From Pirellulaceae bacterium (GTDB taxonomy: Bacteria; Planctomycetota; Planctomycetia; Pirellulales; Pirellulaceae), in NCBI GenBank assembly GCA_016784735.1, contig JADHUC010000017.1:1-58784 (forward strand): a stretch of 58,784 nucleotides of DNA. The letters run 5' to 3'. A model generated the notes under the pieces. That model was not told the DNA's origin. It made no database searches and worked only from the letters and a program-made list of their open reading frames with translations. The translations under genes were made by a program, and so were the position numbers. Every line of letters starts with the position of its first letter. Position 1 is the first letter of the stretch. Below are positions 1 through 8,877 of this stretch, piece after piece.

Positions 1-12
1 TCCGGCACGTTC

Positions 13-2424
13 TCACCGATTCTGTTGTCGTAGCGTATGAGGCGGGTCTTGCCGCTGCGGCCAATTCAGGTGGCGGTGTAGGAACTCGAACGTCCCCTGG
101 CTGTTGATGATGTGTCCGCCGTCAAAAAACTCGATCTCCGTCTTCTCCGGAATGCCCAGTTGCGCGTACAGCCGGCGGACTTTCGCGTACTCGTAGGCAA
201 CCCATTCGTCCGGCGCGACGCCGTCTTTGTGCCCGCGTTCGACCATGAACGGCCGGGGAGCGATCAGACCGGCCAGTTCGGCATGGTTGAACGTGCTGCC
301 GAGATCGAAACTGAAATGGTCGTACTCGCGCGTGAACATGTAGGCCGCGCGGAAGTCGAGCGACATGATCTTGCGGGTCCAGTCGTTGAAGCACGCCGAG
401 CAGATCGACAGCGCGTAACGGTCCAGCACGGACGGAATGCGCACCGCCGATAACCCGCCGTACGACAGTCCGTAGAAGCCGATCCGCTCGGGATCGACGA
501 ACGACAATCCGGCGAGCCAGTCGAGCATCTGCTCGTGCTGGCCGAGGATAAACGAATACAGCGTGAGCTTCAGCGGGTTGGCCTTTCGCTGAAGCTGGCG
601 GAATTCGGTCTCGCCTCGATACGGGTTGTGCGGGGCGTAGGTGACGAATCCGCGCTCGGCCAGCCGCACCGCAAACGAAGCGTAGATCCGGCTGGCTCGG
701 TCCGACGGATCGTCGACGACGACTGATTCCGGCAGACCTTCCAGCCCGTGCTGGCAGACGACGACCGGCCGCTGCTCGCCGGGCTTGATCCCTTTGGGCA
801 CCAGCAGATAACCCCAGGCGAACACGTCGGGCCACACGTCCATCGTGACCTCGTAGCCGGTCCACAGCGGGCGGTCGTGGATCTTTCGCGTCCGCACGTT
901 GGGTGGCAGAGACGCGTCGGGCAGCCGGCCCGTGATCTCCGACCAGAAGTAGTCACGATACTGCTTTGTCGACTTGCGCCAGCTCTCGGCAGACGTGGCG
1001 TCGGCCTGCTTCCAAAAGTCAGCTCGGATCCGCTCGGCACGTCGCAGCAGCCGTTGCGAGTGTTCCATCAACTGCGTCACCTGCCCTTTCTGCCGCTGTT
1101 GGGGATCGAAGCCCTTGCGGGCGTCCGTCAGTGCCGGACCGGACTTCGGGGGTCGCTCGTCCGGACTACCCAGACCTCGCAGCAGAGCCCACAACGCTTC
1201 GTCCGAACCGGGGCCGTCGGTCGTCCCATCGCTGCCGGCGATCAACTCGATCTTACCGATCGGCTTGCCGTCCGTTGTGCACAACTCTTGCGCCCGAGCG
1301 ACCTCTTTCCGCACGGACTCGAATTGCAGGGGAACCAACTGACCGGGTGCAGCCGTCTTGCGGGTGCCGGGAGGAGCGTCGCCGGGCGTTGGCACTTGTG
1401 GTCCTTGGCTGTGCTCGATGACGAGCGGCCTGGGGACGATCAAGCTGGCGATCTCCGCGTCGCCGAACTCCCGCAGTAGCCCGAAGGCATTGCGGTAGAT
1501 CGGCTCTGCAAACAGCCGCTCGCGCGCGTCGAAATACCCGCTCACCAGGGCAGCGTCGATGCGGGGCTCCAACGCCGCACTGTACAGGGCCAACAACCCT
1601 CCCTCGCCGTACCCGGCCACGCCGACGGGCAACGACGCACCACTCTGGTTCTCCGCGGCGAACCAGTCGACGACGGCAAGCACCTTCTGCACCTCGTAAC
1701 CGACCAACGTGCGGCCCATCTCCAGTGCCTGCCGATAGACCCATTCCCGGTGCGGCTGATCCGTCATGACGACCTCGGGATTGCCGGAGAACATGCTGTT
1801 GCGGTCGATGAGCACTGGCACAACCACCTGACAGCCAGCTTCCGCCAACCGGCGGGCGAACGGGCTTTGTGGCACGCCCATCGCCTTCGAAGACTTAACG
1901 CGTGCCACCTCGCCGCCTGTCAAGCCGACGAGCATCTCCGGGGTCTGGTCGGCATCGGGAATCGCCACCAAGCGTGCGACGGGCTTCTGTTTCGGTTCGA
2001 GCAGCAAGCCCTCACCATACACGCCGGCGAAGACCGGCCAGCGGACGGCGAAGACTCGAAACGAGACGGTCTCGCACACCAGCGCCGGCGAGGCGGTCCC
2101 GCCCACGTATTCCAGACTCTTGACGGGCAGCCGCTCGTCGACGGCCCCGATCAGTTTCTTGAGCCGCTGCCGATTCTGCTCGACCGATTTGGTGTAGGCC
2201 TGCGGCGAAGAGAAATCCCGATTCCAAAACCGCGCCCGCCCGGCGACCGATTCGCTCGTCGCCCGGTCGAGATACCGATGGATGCCGGCCACCATCTTCG
2301 CGGAGAAATCCCCGTCCTCGGTGAGCGGCTTCGTCCCTGGCAACACATCCGGCTGCTGGGCCGCAAGCGGCAGAGAGCAGACCGATAACACGACAATCAG
2401 AGGAAGCACGGATCTATGCATCAT
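13..2424 (-). CDS. Secreted tandem alpha/beta hydrolase (acetyl-xylan-esterase/dienelactone-hydrolase-like)
   Basis: An 803-residue exported protein with two alpha/beta-hydrolase-like halves. The start is the ATG at 2424, because a GGAGG lies 9-10 bases upstream and a signal peptide (hydrophobic run about residues 4-20, ending LAAQQ) follows; the in-frame ATG 30 bases further out has no such support. The C-terminal half carries the nucleophile elbow GLSYGG (near residue 653), a plausible acid region HKDGV (near 734) and a histidine in GGHIIN (near 768), so it is probably a carbohydrate or peptide esterase acting outside the cytoplasm. The N-terminal half has GYGEGG (near 270) where the elbow should be, with Glu replacing Ser, and no obvious catalytic His, so it is probably catalytically dead. 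The gene stands alone, divergent from the next. The fold call is firm; the substrate is unknown. Confidence 0.85.
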   Translation of the reverse strand: MMHRSVLPLIVVLSVCSLPLAAQQPDVLPGTKPLTEDGDFSAKMVAGIHRYLDRATSESVAGRARFWNRDFSSPQAYTKSVEQNRQRLKKLIGAVDERLPVKSLEYVGGTASPALVCETVSFRVFAVRWPVFAGVYGEGLLLEPKQKPVARLVAIPDADQTPEMLVGLTGGEVARVKSSKAMGVPQSPFARRLAEAGCQVVVPVLIDRNSMFSGNPEVVMTDQPHREWVYRQALEMGRTLVGYEVQKVLAVVDWFAAENQSGASLPVGVAGYGEGGLLALYSAALEPRIDAALVSGYFDARERLFAEPIYRNAFGLLREFGDAEIASLIVPRPLVIEHSQGPQVPTPGDAPPGTRKTAAPGQLVPLQFESVRKEVARAQELCTTDGKPIGKIELIAGSDGTTDGPGSDEALWALLRGLGSPDERPPKSGPALTDARKGFDPQQRQKGQVTQLMEHSQRLLRRAERIRADFWKQADATSAESWRKSTKQYRDYFWSEITGRLPDASLPPNVRTRKIHDRPLWTGYEVTMDVWPDVFAWGYLLVPKGIKPGEQRPVVVCQHGLEGLPESVVVDDPSDRASRIYASFAVRLAERGFVTYAPHNPYRGETEFRQLQRKANPLKLTLYSFILGQHEQMLDWLAGLSFVDPERIGFYGLSYGGLSAVRIPSVLDRYALSICSACFNDWTRKIMSLDFRAAYMFTREYDHFSFDLGSTFNHAELAGLIAPRPFMVERGHKDGVAPDEWVAYEYAKVRRLYAQLGIPEKTEIEFFDGGHIINSQGTFEFLHRHLNWPQRQDPPHTLRQQNR

Positions 2425-2677
2425 CTCTCGACGCCCTCCGGTATCCTGGTCCACCGACTTTTTCGCCCGGCGAGCCGCGACACAACTCGCCGCATCACCG
2501 CAAATTATGATAGCATCTGCAATCAGGCAGAGCTATCATGTCCACGAACCAGGAGACGGTCTGTACTTGGAGCGTCAAGTCCTTCCCGCTCATCTTGTTT
2601 TTTCATCTACACGATGGAGGAACTTACCGCCGCACGATTCGGTGTGGCTACCGCATCAGACCAGGAGGTAATTCGAG

Positions 2678-4111
2678 ATGAAAAGAGGTTTTCCAATCAG
2701 TCGCCGCCAGTTCCTCGCGGTTGCCGCGGCAGCATCGGCCGGCACCATGCTTCGGACGGGCTATGCAGGCCCGATGCCTACTGTCGACCTCGGCGAACGT
2801 CCTGACCAGGCCCCGGACGTCAAGGTGCTCAACCCCTACGGTCGCGTACCGGTCTCGTTCGTCATCGATGACTCGACGTGCCTTGTGAACATGGGTCATT
2901 ACTGCCTGCCCCAATTCCAGGAAGCCTGGGGTAATCGCAAAGGTCGTTTGGAGAAGCCCTGGCGAAGCTGGCCACGCGAAATCCCGGATTCGTTCGTGCG
3001 CGAGTTCGGCGAATTCTGCCGCGAGCAGGGTGTCAAAGGCAAATACTCGCTCGTCCCCTACCCGGCCTGTGTCGGCTGGCTCGACCGATGTCTACCGGGC
3101 TGGAGCCGCACCGAACTGCGCGCCAGCCTCAAACTGGTGCGCGATTTCATGACATCGAATTGGGATATCCATCCCGAGATGATCACCCACACACGCGTCA
3201 TGGACATCAAGACAGGCCGCCCTTTGCCGCAGCGCGAGGATGGCAGCTATTGGATGGAAAACGGCGGTTGGGACAACGGGCGCAGCCTTGACGAAATCGC
3301 CGGTTACATCGGCTACGCACTGCAACTGATCAAGAACCTCGACCTTCCCTGCGAGGGTTTCACCACGCCGGGCGGATTCGGCAACGGCGGGAAATCGACC
3401 CTTTCGCAAGCTGCGATCCAGGCGATTCGCGGCGTGCTTGGTGCCGAAATCCCGCACTATTTCAAGTACGTCGTCACCAATCTTAAGGAAAGCACACAGC
3501 CGCAGGTCGAGCACGCGAAAGGAATTGCGGGCGACGCGCCCGAGTGCGTCGTCAACGTTCCCACCTGCACCGGCGACTATCTCGGAATCTGGGACGGCTC
3601 CGCTCCGAACCCGACGGACGAGACGATCGAAAGCCACGTTTCCGCTGATTTCCAGAGCGGGCGGCTGGCCGAAGTCATCCGTAAGGGCGAGCCCGCCTGT
3701 TTCCTGACGCATTGGCCCGGAATGTACGCGAACGGGACGGGAATCGCGTTTCGCACCTTTCAGGGCACCGTGAAGCGACTGAACGCAGGCTTCCGTGACC
3801 GGATTCGTTGGATGAAGCTGAGCGAGATCGCCCGCTACTGGGCCGCGAAGGAACTGACGGCCATCGCCAAAACCAACGGAAAGGTGACCCTGAAAGCTCC
3901 GTTCGGAACGCCGGGTTTCACCCTCGAATTGCCCGTCAACATCGCGGCACCGGTCGTGAAACACGGCGTCAGCAAGACGGAGCTGAAAAAAGTCGCCTCG
4001 ACCCAGCAATTGTCGGCCGGAACCTGGACTGAGACGGGTGTCGAGGGCCGCATAATCGTCTGCTTTGATATCGAGAAAGGCGTGACGACGATACTGACGG
4101 CGACCAATTGA
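2678..4111 (+). CDS. Tat-exported polysaccharide-deacetylase-like (NodB fold) protein
   Basis: 477 residues. The start is fixed by AGGAGG about 9 bases upstream. The N-terminus has a twin-arginine signal (SRRQFLAVAAAASAGT), implying export of a folded, perhaps metal-loaded, protein. The first beta-strand ends in VSFVIDDSTC (near residue 60), which resembles the DD metal site of NodB-type deacetylases, and MITHTRV (near 169) could supply the metal histidines. GFTTPGGFGNG (near 225) resembles the conserved loop around the catalytic arginine region. Length exceeds a minimal NodB domain, leaving an extra C-terminal beta-rich segment of about 100 residues. The family assignment rests on these motifs only; the substrate is not known, and a catalytically altered relative is possible. 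The gene appears monocistronic. Confidence 0.6.
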   Translation: MKRGFPISRRQFLAVAAAASAGTMLRTGYAGPMPTVDLGERPDQAPDVKVLNPYGRVPVSFVIDDSTCLVNMGHYCLPQFQEAWGNRKGRLEKPWRSWPREIPDSFVREFGEFCREQGVKGKYSLVPYPACVGWLDRCLPGWSRTELRASLKLVRDFMTSNWDIHPEMITHTRVMDIKTGRPLPQREDGSYWMENGGWDNGRSLDEIAGYIGYALQLIKNLDLPCEGFTTPGGFGNGGKSTLSQAAIQAIRGVLGAEIPHYFKYVVTNLKESTQPQVEHAKGIAGDAPECVVNVPTCTGDYLGIWDGSAPNPTDETIESHVSADFQSGRLAEVIRKGEPACFLTHWPGMYANGTGIAFRTFQGTVKRLNAGFRDRIRWMKLSEIARYWAAKELTAIAKTNGKVTLKAPFGTPGFTLELPVNIAAPVVKHGVSKTELKKVASTQQLSAGTWTETGVEGRIIVCFDIEKGVTTILTATN

Positions 4112-4159
4112 CGCTTGCCCCTTCCGTTCCGGGCACGCGGCTTTAACCCTCGCTGGTCG

Positions 4160-4480
4160 GCAGGACTGTTCATGAACAAAGGCTACGTGACCGCCGAGGG
4201 TGACGGGGCCCAAGAACTGTTCATCCAGGTGACACAGATTTCAGGCGGGACGTTCATGAAGGACCGCAAGAGCGAGTCTTCGAACGGTAGTAGGCACTCT
4301 CCGAGTGCCGTAACCAAGACTCAATCCCCTGGTTTTTCGGCGAACGGCACAGGGACTGTGCCTGCTACTTTGACCGGCTCTAAGACCATCCAGCCTTTCC
4401 AGTGGCACGTCTCGGTCAACAATCCGACGGACAGGGAAATCGCGGCCACGCTGACAAAGAACATGGAACTTCCAGGGTTG
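4160..4480 (+). pseudogene. Probable gene remnant interrupted by a REP-type repeat
   Basis: The reading frame here gives two stretches with the look of real protein: GYVTAEGDGAQELFIQ before the repeat and QWHVSVNNPTDREIAATL followed by KNMELPGL after it. The second resembles the closing beta-sandwich of an extracellular polysaccharide-active enzyme. Between them lies a copy of the dispersed paired-hairpin repeat (4287-4368), which is read through in the same frame. There is no ribosome-binding site, the frame runs on into non-protein-like sequence, and no complete domain can be built. I read it as the 3' remnant of a decayed gene into which a repeat was inserted; a short unrecognised gene is the alternative. 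Confidence 0.35.
4287..4368 (+). repeat. REP/BIME-like paired hairpin, family A, copy 1
   Basis: The element starts GTAGTAGGCAC and ends GTGCCTGCTAC, near-perfect inverted ends. It contains two short palindromes, GGCACTCTCCGAGTGCC and GGCACAGGGACTGTGCC, separated by a conserved spacer that includes CCCCTGGTTTTTCGGCG. Almost identical copies occur near 41.8 kb (inverted) and 49.0 kb, and a variant at 35.1 kb. GTAG at the foot of a hairpin is the hallmark of REP sequences moved by RAYT (TnpA-REP) enzymes in other bacteria. Confidence 0.85.
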
Positions 4481-4807
4481 TCGTCCCTGAGTAGGTCAGC
4501 GCATGCTGATAACCTGCGGAGGTGCGCCACCTGTGCGCGCAAGCGGTCGTTGACCTCGGAGACGATTCATGCTTCTACTGGGGAATGTGAGACGCGCCAA
4601 CATGGGCGTCTTCTGCGATTCCCGTTTTCACGAGTTCTAAGGGTTTTAGGACTCCCACTCCGCTGTCGTGTTGATATCACTTCCTACGCGAGGAGATGTG
4701 GCGGTAATCGAACCTCACTTGACATTAGCCCGGAGCCACCGCGACGGAAGCCTCAAAACAGTTCGATGGCCGTCGACCGCGCACTCCTCTTCAGGTTGTT
4801 CCGCCAT
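4481..4807. other. Gene-poor spacer
   Basis: About 330 bases between the remnant and the convergent end of the hybrid kinase gene. No ribosome-binding site, RNA gene or convincing protein-like frame was recognised. A longer frame that runs through it on the plus strand continues into the antisense of the kinase and is regarded as a shadow. Confidence 0.5.
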
Positions 4808-6373
4808 TCACGGTGCAGGCATCTTGGGTGCATCCAACATCTCACGGATACGCCGAAACAGTGTTTCGGTCTCTGGAGGCTTCTGGATGAACTCGATGTG
4901 CTCGCCTTCGGCCGCGCCGGCTTCGAGTACATCCTCGGCGTAGCCCGACATGAAAATGACCTTCATGTCCAGTCGCTGCGCGGTGAGCTTCTGCGCAAGT
5001 TGCCAGCCATCCATCTCGGGCATGGTAACGTCCGTCAATAACAGCTCGATTGTGCCGGTGTAGGATTGGGCCGCCTCCAGCGCTTTGCTCGCGCCCAGTG
5101 CGCGTATGACGCTGTATCCTCGGGTTTCAAGTAGAAAGGCCGCGGAATCGAGTACGACTTCGTCGTCGTCGCATACCAGGATTGTCTCAGTGCCGCCTGG
5201 CACCTGATCTGCCGGACGTTCCACGTCATCACTCGCGGCGTCGACCGTCTCTCCGGCGGCCGGTAGGTAGATGTGAAACACCGTTCTATCACCTTGCCGG
5301 CTCTCGACTTCGATGATCCCACCGTATTCTGTCACATCAGCGAAAACAGTCGAAAGGCCCAAGCCGGTCCCTTTGCCCACGGGCTTGGTAGTGAAGAATG
5401 GCTCGAAGATCCGTTCCATCGTTTCCGGCGCCATCCCGCAGCCGGTATCGGCCACGGACAACTGCACGTAGGACCCAGGTCGGGCGTGCGGAAATGCGGA
5501 TACGCGAGGCTCGTCAAGCTGCGCCGCGGCCGTCTGAATCGTCAGCACGCCTCCGTCCGCCATCGCGTCGCGAGCGTTTTGGGCCAGATTCAGCAAGGCT
5601 TGCTCGATCTCGCCTTCGTCCGCTTCGATCGGCGGCAAGTCTGAGGCAAGGTCTATTTCCAGTGTTATCGTATCGCCGGCCACCTGTCGGAGCACACCAT
5701 CCAGATCGCTGACTACTTGGTTGATGTCGAACTGCGATACCTCCGGTTTCTTCTTCCTGGCAAAGCTCAGCAACTGTCTTGTCAGGGCCGCACCATGGCG
5801 TCCGCACTTCATGATGTCTCGCAAGGGACGGTCAAAGTGTTCCGGAAGCTCGCCTTGCTGCGTGGCGAGTATCAGCTCGGCGTTGCCGAGAATTCCGAAC
5901 AGCAGATTGTTGAACTCGTGTGCCACACCGGCAGCCAGTTGCCCGACGGCTTCCATTTTCTGGGCATGCCGAAGTCGCTCCTCCAAGCGCCGATGCTCCG
6001 TGACGTCGCGAACGCTGCTGAACACCAGCAAGCCTCGCTTTGTCTGTACCGGAGCAAGGCTGATCTCTACCGAAAACTCGCTGCCATCCTTCCGACGCGC
6101 GGAGAAACGGCCGTTCGTACCCATCGGCGAAACACGGGGACGATCACAGAACGCCTTGACATTCTCGCGATGTCGGCGTCGCAAAGGCATAGGGACCAGG
6201 ATTTCCACCGGCTGTCCGATCAGCTCCTCGCTCGTGTAGTCGAACATTTCCTCGACCCGTGTGTTGACCAGCACGATGCGGCCAGCATGATCGACGACGA
6301 CGTTCCCATCGGGCGAATGTTGAAACAACTGATGGAATAACTCTGTCACGGCCACGGTGTCGTCTTGCGCCAT
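4808..6373 (-). CDS. Hybrid histidine kinase (PAS-HisKA-HATPase-REC)
   Basis: 521 residues without a signal peptide or membrane segment, so a cytoplasmic sensor. A PAS domain (about 10-125, with FQHSPDGNVVVDHAGRIV) precedes the dimerisation/phosphoacceptor helix containing AHEFNN (His152). The ATPase domain shows the N box (NLAQNARDAM), DTGCGM and GKGTGLGLS. A receiver domain (about 395-515) starts VCDDDE, has the phosphoacceptor in LLTDVTMPEMDG (near 446) and the conserved Lys in FIQKPPE. Such kinases pass phosphate from His to their own Asp and then onward through an Hpt protein, or use the receiver for feedback. It follows the STAS gene by 12 bases on the same strand, so the two form an operon, divergent from the cobalamin-sensor operon. 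Family call firm; ligand of the PAS domain unknown. Confidence 0.93.
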   Translation of the reverse strand: MAQDDTVAVTELFHQLFQHSPDGNVVVDHAGRIVLVNTRVEEMFDYTSEELIGQPVEILVPMPLRRRHRENVKAFCDRPRVSPMGTNGRFSARRKDGSEFSVEISLAPVQTKRGLLVFSSVRDVTEHRRLEERLRHAQKMEAVGQLAAGVAHEFNNLLFGILGNAELILATQQGELPEHFDRPLRDIMKCGRHGAALTRQLLSFARKKKPEVSQFDINQVVSDLDGVLRQVAGDTITLEIDLASDLPPIEADEGEIEQALLNLAQNARDAMADGGVLTIQTAAAQLDEPRVSAFPHARPGSYVQLSVADTGCGMAPETMERIFEPFFTTKPVGKGTGLGLSTVFADVTEYGGIIEVESRQGDRTVFHIYLPAAGETVDAASDDVERPADQVPGGTETILVCDDDEVVLDSAAFLLETRGYSVIRALGASKALEAAQSYTGTIELLLTDVTMPEMDGWQLAQKLTAQRLDMKVIFMSGYAEDVLEAGAAEGEHIEFIQKPPETETLFRRIREMLDAPKMPAP

Positions 6374-6385
6374 CGCTGAGATTCC

Positions 6386-6685
6386 TTATCCGGTCTGTTC
6401 CTTCATCTTGTCGTGGTCGGCAAGAATGGACGCCTCGGATCGTCCAAGAAGCAACTCGATGTAGGGCGAGGCATCCCGGATCTTAGCGCCCCGAGAGACG
6501 AAACCCAGGAGTAACCGCACTCCTTCGGAATCAGCCGATTGCAGATCCGACAGGTCGATGACGTGTGGACTTTCTTTGGCTCCATACTTCCCGGCTAGCT
6601 TGGCGATATCCTCCGACGTGAGCCGACCGCCGATTCGGAGAACCGTCCGTCCGGCGTCGTATGTGCTGGTGACCCGAATGCTCAT
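6386..6685 (-). CDS. STAS-domain (anti-anti-sigma-like) protein
   Basis: 99 residues, the size of a single STAS domain. The pattern of strand VLRIGGRLTSEDI, then SPHVIDLSDLQSADSEGVRLLLGF, matches the strand-helix layout of SpoIIAA/RsbV-type proteins, with Ser around SADSEG near the usual phosphorylation position. It opens a two-gene operon with the hybrid kinase downstream. By analogy it could switch partners in response to phosphorylation or carry a small ligand; no anti-sigma kinase of the RsbW type is visible in the window. The assignment is by pattern, hence moderate confidence. It sits immediately divergent from the cobalamin-binding operon. Confidence 0.7.
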   Translation of the reverse strand: MSIRVTSTYDAGRTVLRIGGRLTSEDIAKLAGKYGAKESPHVIDLSDLQSADSEGVRLLLGFVSRGAKIRDASPYIELLLGRSEASILADHDKMKEQTG

Positions 6686-6977
6686 GGTCTGTTTGCACCC
6701 TACATAGCGTGATACCTCGACGGATCTACCCGGCGTGTCCTAACCGCCCTGGGAGCCGCAGTCGACGCCCCTGGGCCACGTCCACATTGCCATGACATTC
6801 CGTAAAGAACGTTAGTGCTCGTGCATCGCTGCGCAATCAGGATTAATGTCCCATTAGTTCCTAATAGCAGCTAAGATGCCAAACGGGTCCTTGACCTTAA
6901 TGATCCACGTAAACCATTGCACCGAAAGATGTTACGAGTCTCATGGATACAAGCGAGGATTGTTAGCGTTGCGTTAA

Positions 6978-7018
6978 GGGGCAAATAAGTTGCCCAAAAA
7001 AGCGCCAATAATTGCCCC
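6978..7018. promoter_or_regulatory. Candidate operator: repeated GGGGCAA/TTGCCC boxes
   Basis: GGGGCAA at 6978-6984 faces TTGCCC at 6990-6995, forming a 17-base palindrome with a 5-base centre. A further TTGCCCC at 7012-7018 overlaps the proposed -35. Three copies of the same box across and beside a promoter suggest a regulator site. The regulator is unknown. Confidence 0.4.
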
Positions 7019-7041
7019 AACTGCCCCTTCTCGCGTATAAT
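7012..7041 (+). promoter_or_regulatory. Candidate sigma-70-type promoter of the cobalamin-sensor operon
   Basis: TTGCCC (7012-7017) and TATAAT (7036-7041) are spaced by 18 bases, about 60 bases before the first gene. The -10 is consensus and the -35 matches four of six bases. A sigma-54 type element was looked for here and not found. Confidence 0.55.
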
Positions 7042-7100
7042 CGCGGGATCAATCGACTGCTGCGGCGCGCGACGCGGCATCCTCCGGCGACGAGGCCCGC

Positions 7101-7742
7101 ATGGAGCCCACAACCGACTCGGTATATCGGCGATACCTCGCTTGCCTGCTCAAGGGGGACCGAACGCAGTGCAGTGAGATCGTTGCCGAACTCTTGGAAG
7201 CCAAGACGGATGTCAAAGAGCTGTACACGGGACTCTTTCAGAGGTCGATGTACGAGGTCGGAGAACTTTGGGAGCGACACAAGATCTCCGTGGCCGTCGA
7301 GCATCTGGCCACAGCAATCACCGAAAGCCTGCTGAGCCTCGTGTATCCTGCGGTATTTTCGGCTCCACACACGAATCGATCCGGCGTGATCGCGTGCGTG
7401 GCCAACGAATACCATCAGATCGGCGCAAAAATGGTGGCCGATCTTTTCGAGCTGAATGGGTGGCATGGGTACTTTCTGGGCGCCAACATGCCGCTCGGAG
7501 ACCTAATTCGCATGATCGCTGACAAGAAGCCGGAAATGGTCGGCCTGTCGCTGGCTGTTTATTCGAATATGCCGAGCTTGCTGAAAGTGCTGGACGCCGT
7601 GACTTCTGCCTCCCCGGAACAGCGTATCCTTGTTGGCGGACAAGCATTCCGATGGGGCGGCAGTGGGGCCCTCGGCGAGTATTCAAACACAGTCTACGTC
7701 TCTTCGCTGTCAGAGCTGGAAGCCCTGCTTCGGGAGGCATAA
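7101..7742 (+). CDS. Stand-alone cobalamin-binding sensor with CarH-type motifs
   Basis: 213 residues. A helical cap (about 1-85) precedes a Rossmann-like B12-binding domain (about 92-212). In the cap, W57 followed nine residues later by E67-H68 is exactly the Wx9EH signature of CarH-type adenosylcobalamin photoreceptors. E103-Y-H105-x-x-G108 is the ExHxxG variant of the DxHxxG cobalt-ligand loop. GLSLAV (about 148-153) and LVGGQAF (about 177-183) are the other nucleotide-loop contacts. Unlike CarH/LitR there is no MerR-type DNA-binding domain, so output must go through a partner. It is first in an operon with a histidine kinase (starting 4 bases after its stop), a helical protein and a sigma-54 activator. 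Binding of B12 is well supported by the motifs; light sensing is inference. Alternatives are an AerR-like antirepressor or a corrinoid/methyl-transfer subunit. Confidence 0.8.
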   Translation: MEPTTDSVYRRYLACLLKGDRTQCSEIVAELLEAKTDVKELYTGLFQRSMYEVGELWERHKISVAVEHLATAITESLLSLVYPAVFSAPHTNRSGVIACVANEYHQIGAKMVADLFELNGWHGYFLGANMPLGDLIRMIADKKPEMVGLSLAVYSNMPSLLKVLDAVTSASPEQRILVGGQAFRWGGSGALGEYSNTVYVSSLSELEALLREA

Positions 7743-7746
7743 TGCG

Positions 7747-8862
7747 ATGAGCACCAGAGCAGTTGCGGAGTTCGCGAGAAAGTACGTGCTTGACACTGCG
7801 CCGGTGTTGTTTCTGCGGATGGACAGTGAGGGCTGCATTCTGGAGGCAAGCCAGTACGCGATTGACCTGATGGGGGAGGATACTTGCGAGCAGACATTTT
7901 CCGACGTGTTGGTGGATTTTGGAGGAAAGCTAAGGCTTGCCGATCTGACGGCAGATGCCTCGCAGAGGCACATGCTTGACGTCGCCACAAAGGCCGGGTT
8001 GCCGCAGACCTTCTACTTTCGGTTCTTCACCCACGAGGACCAGGTGCTCTGCTTCGGGGCCAAGGATGCGGAAGACGAGGAGCGGCTTCGTACGGAGGTG
8101 CTTTCCCTAAACCATGAACTGAGCAACCTTACACGCGATCTGCAGAAGAGCAATGCCGAACTGGCCAGACTCAACGAATTGAAGAACCAGTTCCTCGGCA
8201 TGGCCGCGCACGACCTGCGCAAGCCCGTTGGGCTGGTGATGGCTTACAGCGAGTTCGTGCTGGACGAGGCTGGCGATGCTTTGAGCCACGAGCACCGCGA
8301 ATTCCTCTCGACGATCCTCTCGTCGTCCGGGTCCATGAAACGTCTGATCGACGACTTCCTGGATGTGGCGATCATCGAGAGCGGACGGCTTGCACTGGAA
8401 ATCGAGCCCACCGAGTTCGGTCCGATCGTCCAGCGCGCCTTCGCTGTTGCCGGGCTGGCTGCCAAGAAGAAACGCATCGCGCTAACGGTTGACCAGGACG
8501 GCGCCGTGCCTCCGCTGCTGATCGATGGTCCGAAAATCGAGCAGGCTTTGGGCAACCTGCTTTCCAACGCCATCGAGCATTCGCACCCGGATGCTACGGT
8601 CGAGGTGCGCACGCGACGCGAAGGGGAGCTTGTCACGGTATCCGTCAAGGACGAAGGAGACGGGATCGCCGAGGAAGAGCTGAGCCAACTCTTCCAGCCC
8701 TACGAACGAACCGGTACCCAGAAGACGGCGGATGAACGCAGCACGGGCCTGGGGCTGGCGATCGCGCTGAGAATCGTTGAGGAACATGGGGGGAAGATCG
8801 AGGTGGAAAGCACGGTCGGCGTGGGCTCGACGTTCCGTATCTGGCTACCCCTCGCAAGCTAA
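7747..8862 (+). CDS. Cytoplasmic histidine kinase of the cobalamin-sensor operon
   Basis: 371 residues starting at ATG 7747, four bases after the stop of the B12 protein; the in-frame upstream extension overlaps that gene and is not used. Residues 10-105 look like a degenerate PAS domain (LFLRMDSEGCILEAS). A coiled coil (about 110-148) leads into HisKA with AAHDLRKP (His155). The ATPase domain shows NLLSNAIEHS, DEGDGI and STGLGLAIA. No membrane segment or signal peptide is seen, so it senses an internal cue; its position suggests that the preceding cobalamin protein modulates it. The cognate receiver is probably the sigma-54 activator three genes along. Family call firm, pairing inferred. Confidence 0.92.
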   Translation: MSTRAVAEFARKYVLDTAPVLFLRMDSEGCILEASQYAIDLMGEDTCEQTFSDVLVDFGGKLRLADLTADASQRHMLDVATKAGLPQTFYFRFFTHEDQVLCFGAKDAEDEERLRTEVLSLNHELSNLTRDLQKSNAELARLNELKNQFLGMAAHDLRKPVGLVMAYSEFVLDEAGDALSHEHREFLSTILSSSGSMKRLIDDFLDVAIIESGRLALEIEPTEFGPIVQRAFAVAGLAAKKKRIALTVDQDGAVPPLLIDGPKIEQALGNLLSNAIEHSHPDATVEVRTRREGELVTVSVKDEGDGIAEEELSQLFQPYERTGTQKTADERSTGLGLAIALRIVEEHGGKIEVESTVGVGSTFRIWLPLAS

Positions 8863-8877
8863 ATGGAGTGAACAAAC

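Larger units (their letters stand above)
6686..7100. other. Divergent intergenic control region
   Basis: 415 bases between two divergent signalling operons. The right part holds a plausible vegetative promoter and repeated TTGCCC/GGGCAA boxes for the rightward operon (listed separately). The left part is AT-richer than its surroundings (for example around 6835-6960) and may carry the promoter of the leftward STAS-kinase operon, but I cannot pick out a convincing -35/-10 pair there. Confidence 0.5.

Noticed and set aside
4685..4715. Sequence resembling a tRNA T-arm (GGTTCGATTACC, minus strand)
   Set aside because: The stem does not pair and no anticodon or acceptor stem can be built around it.
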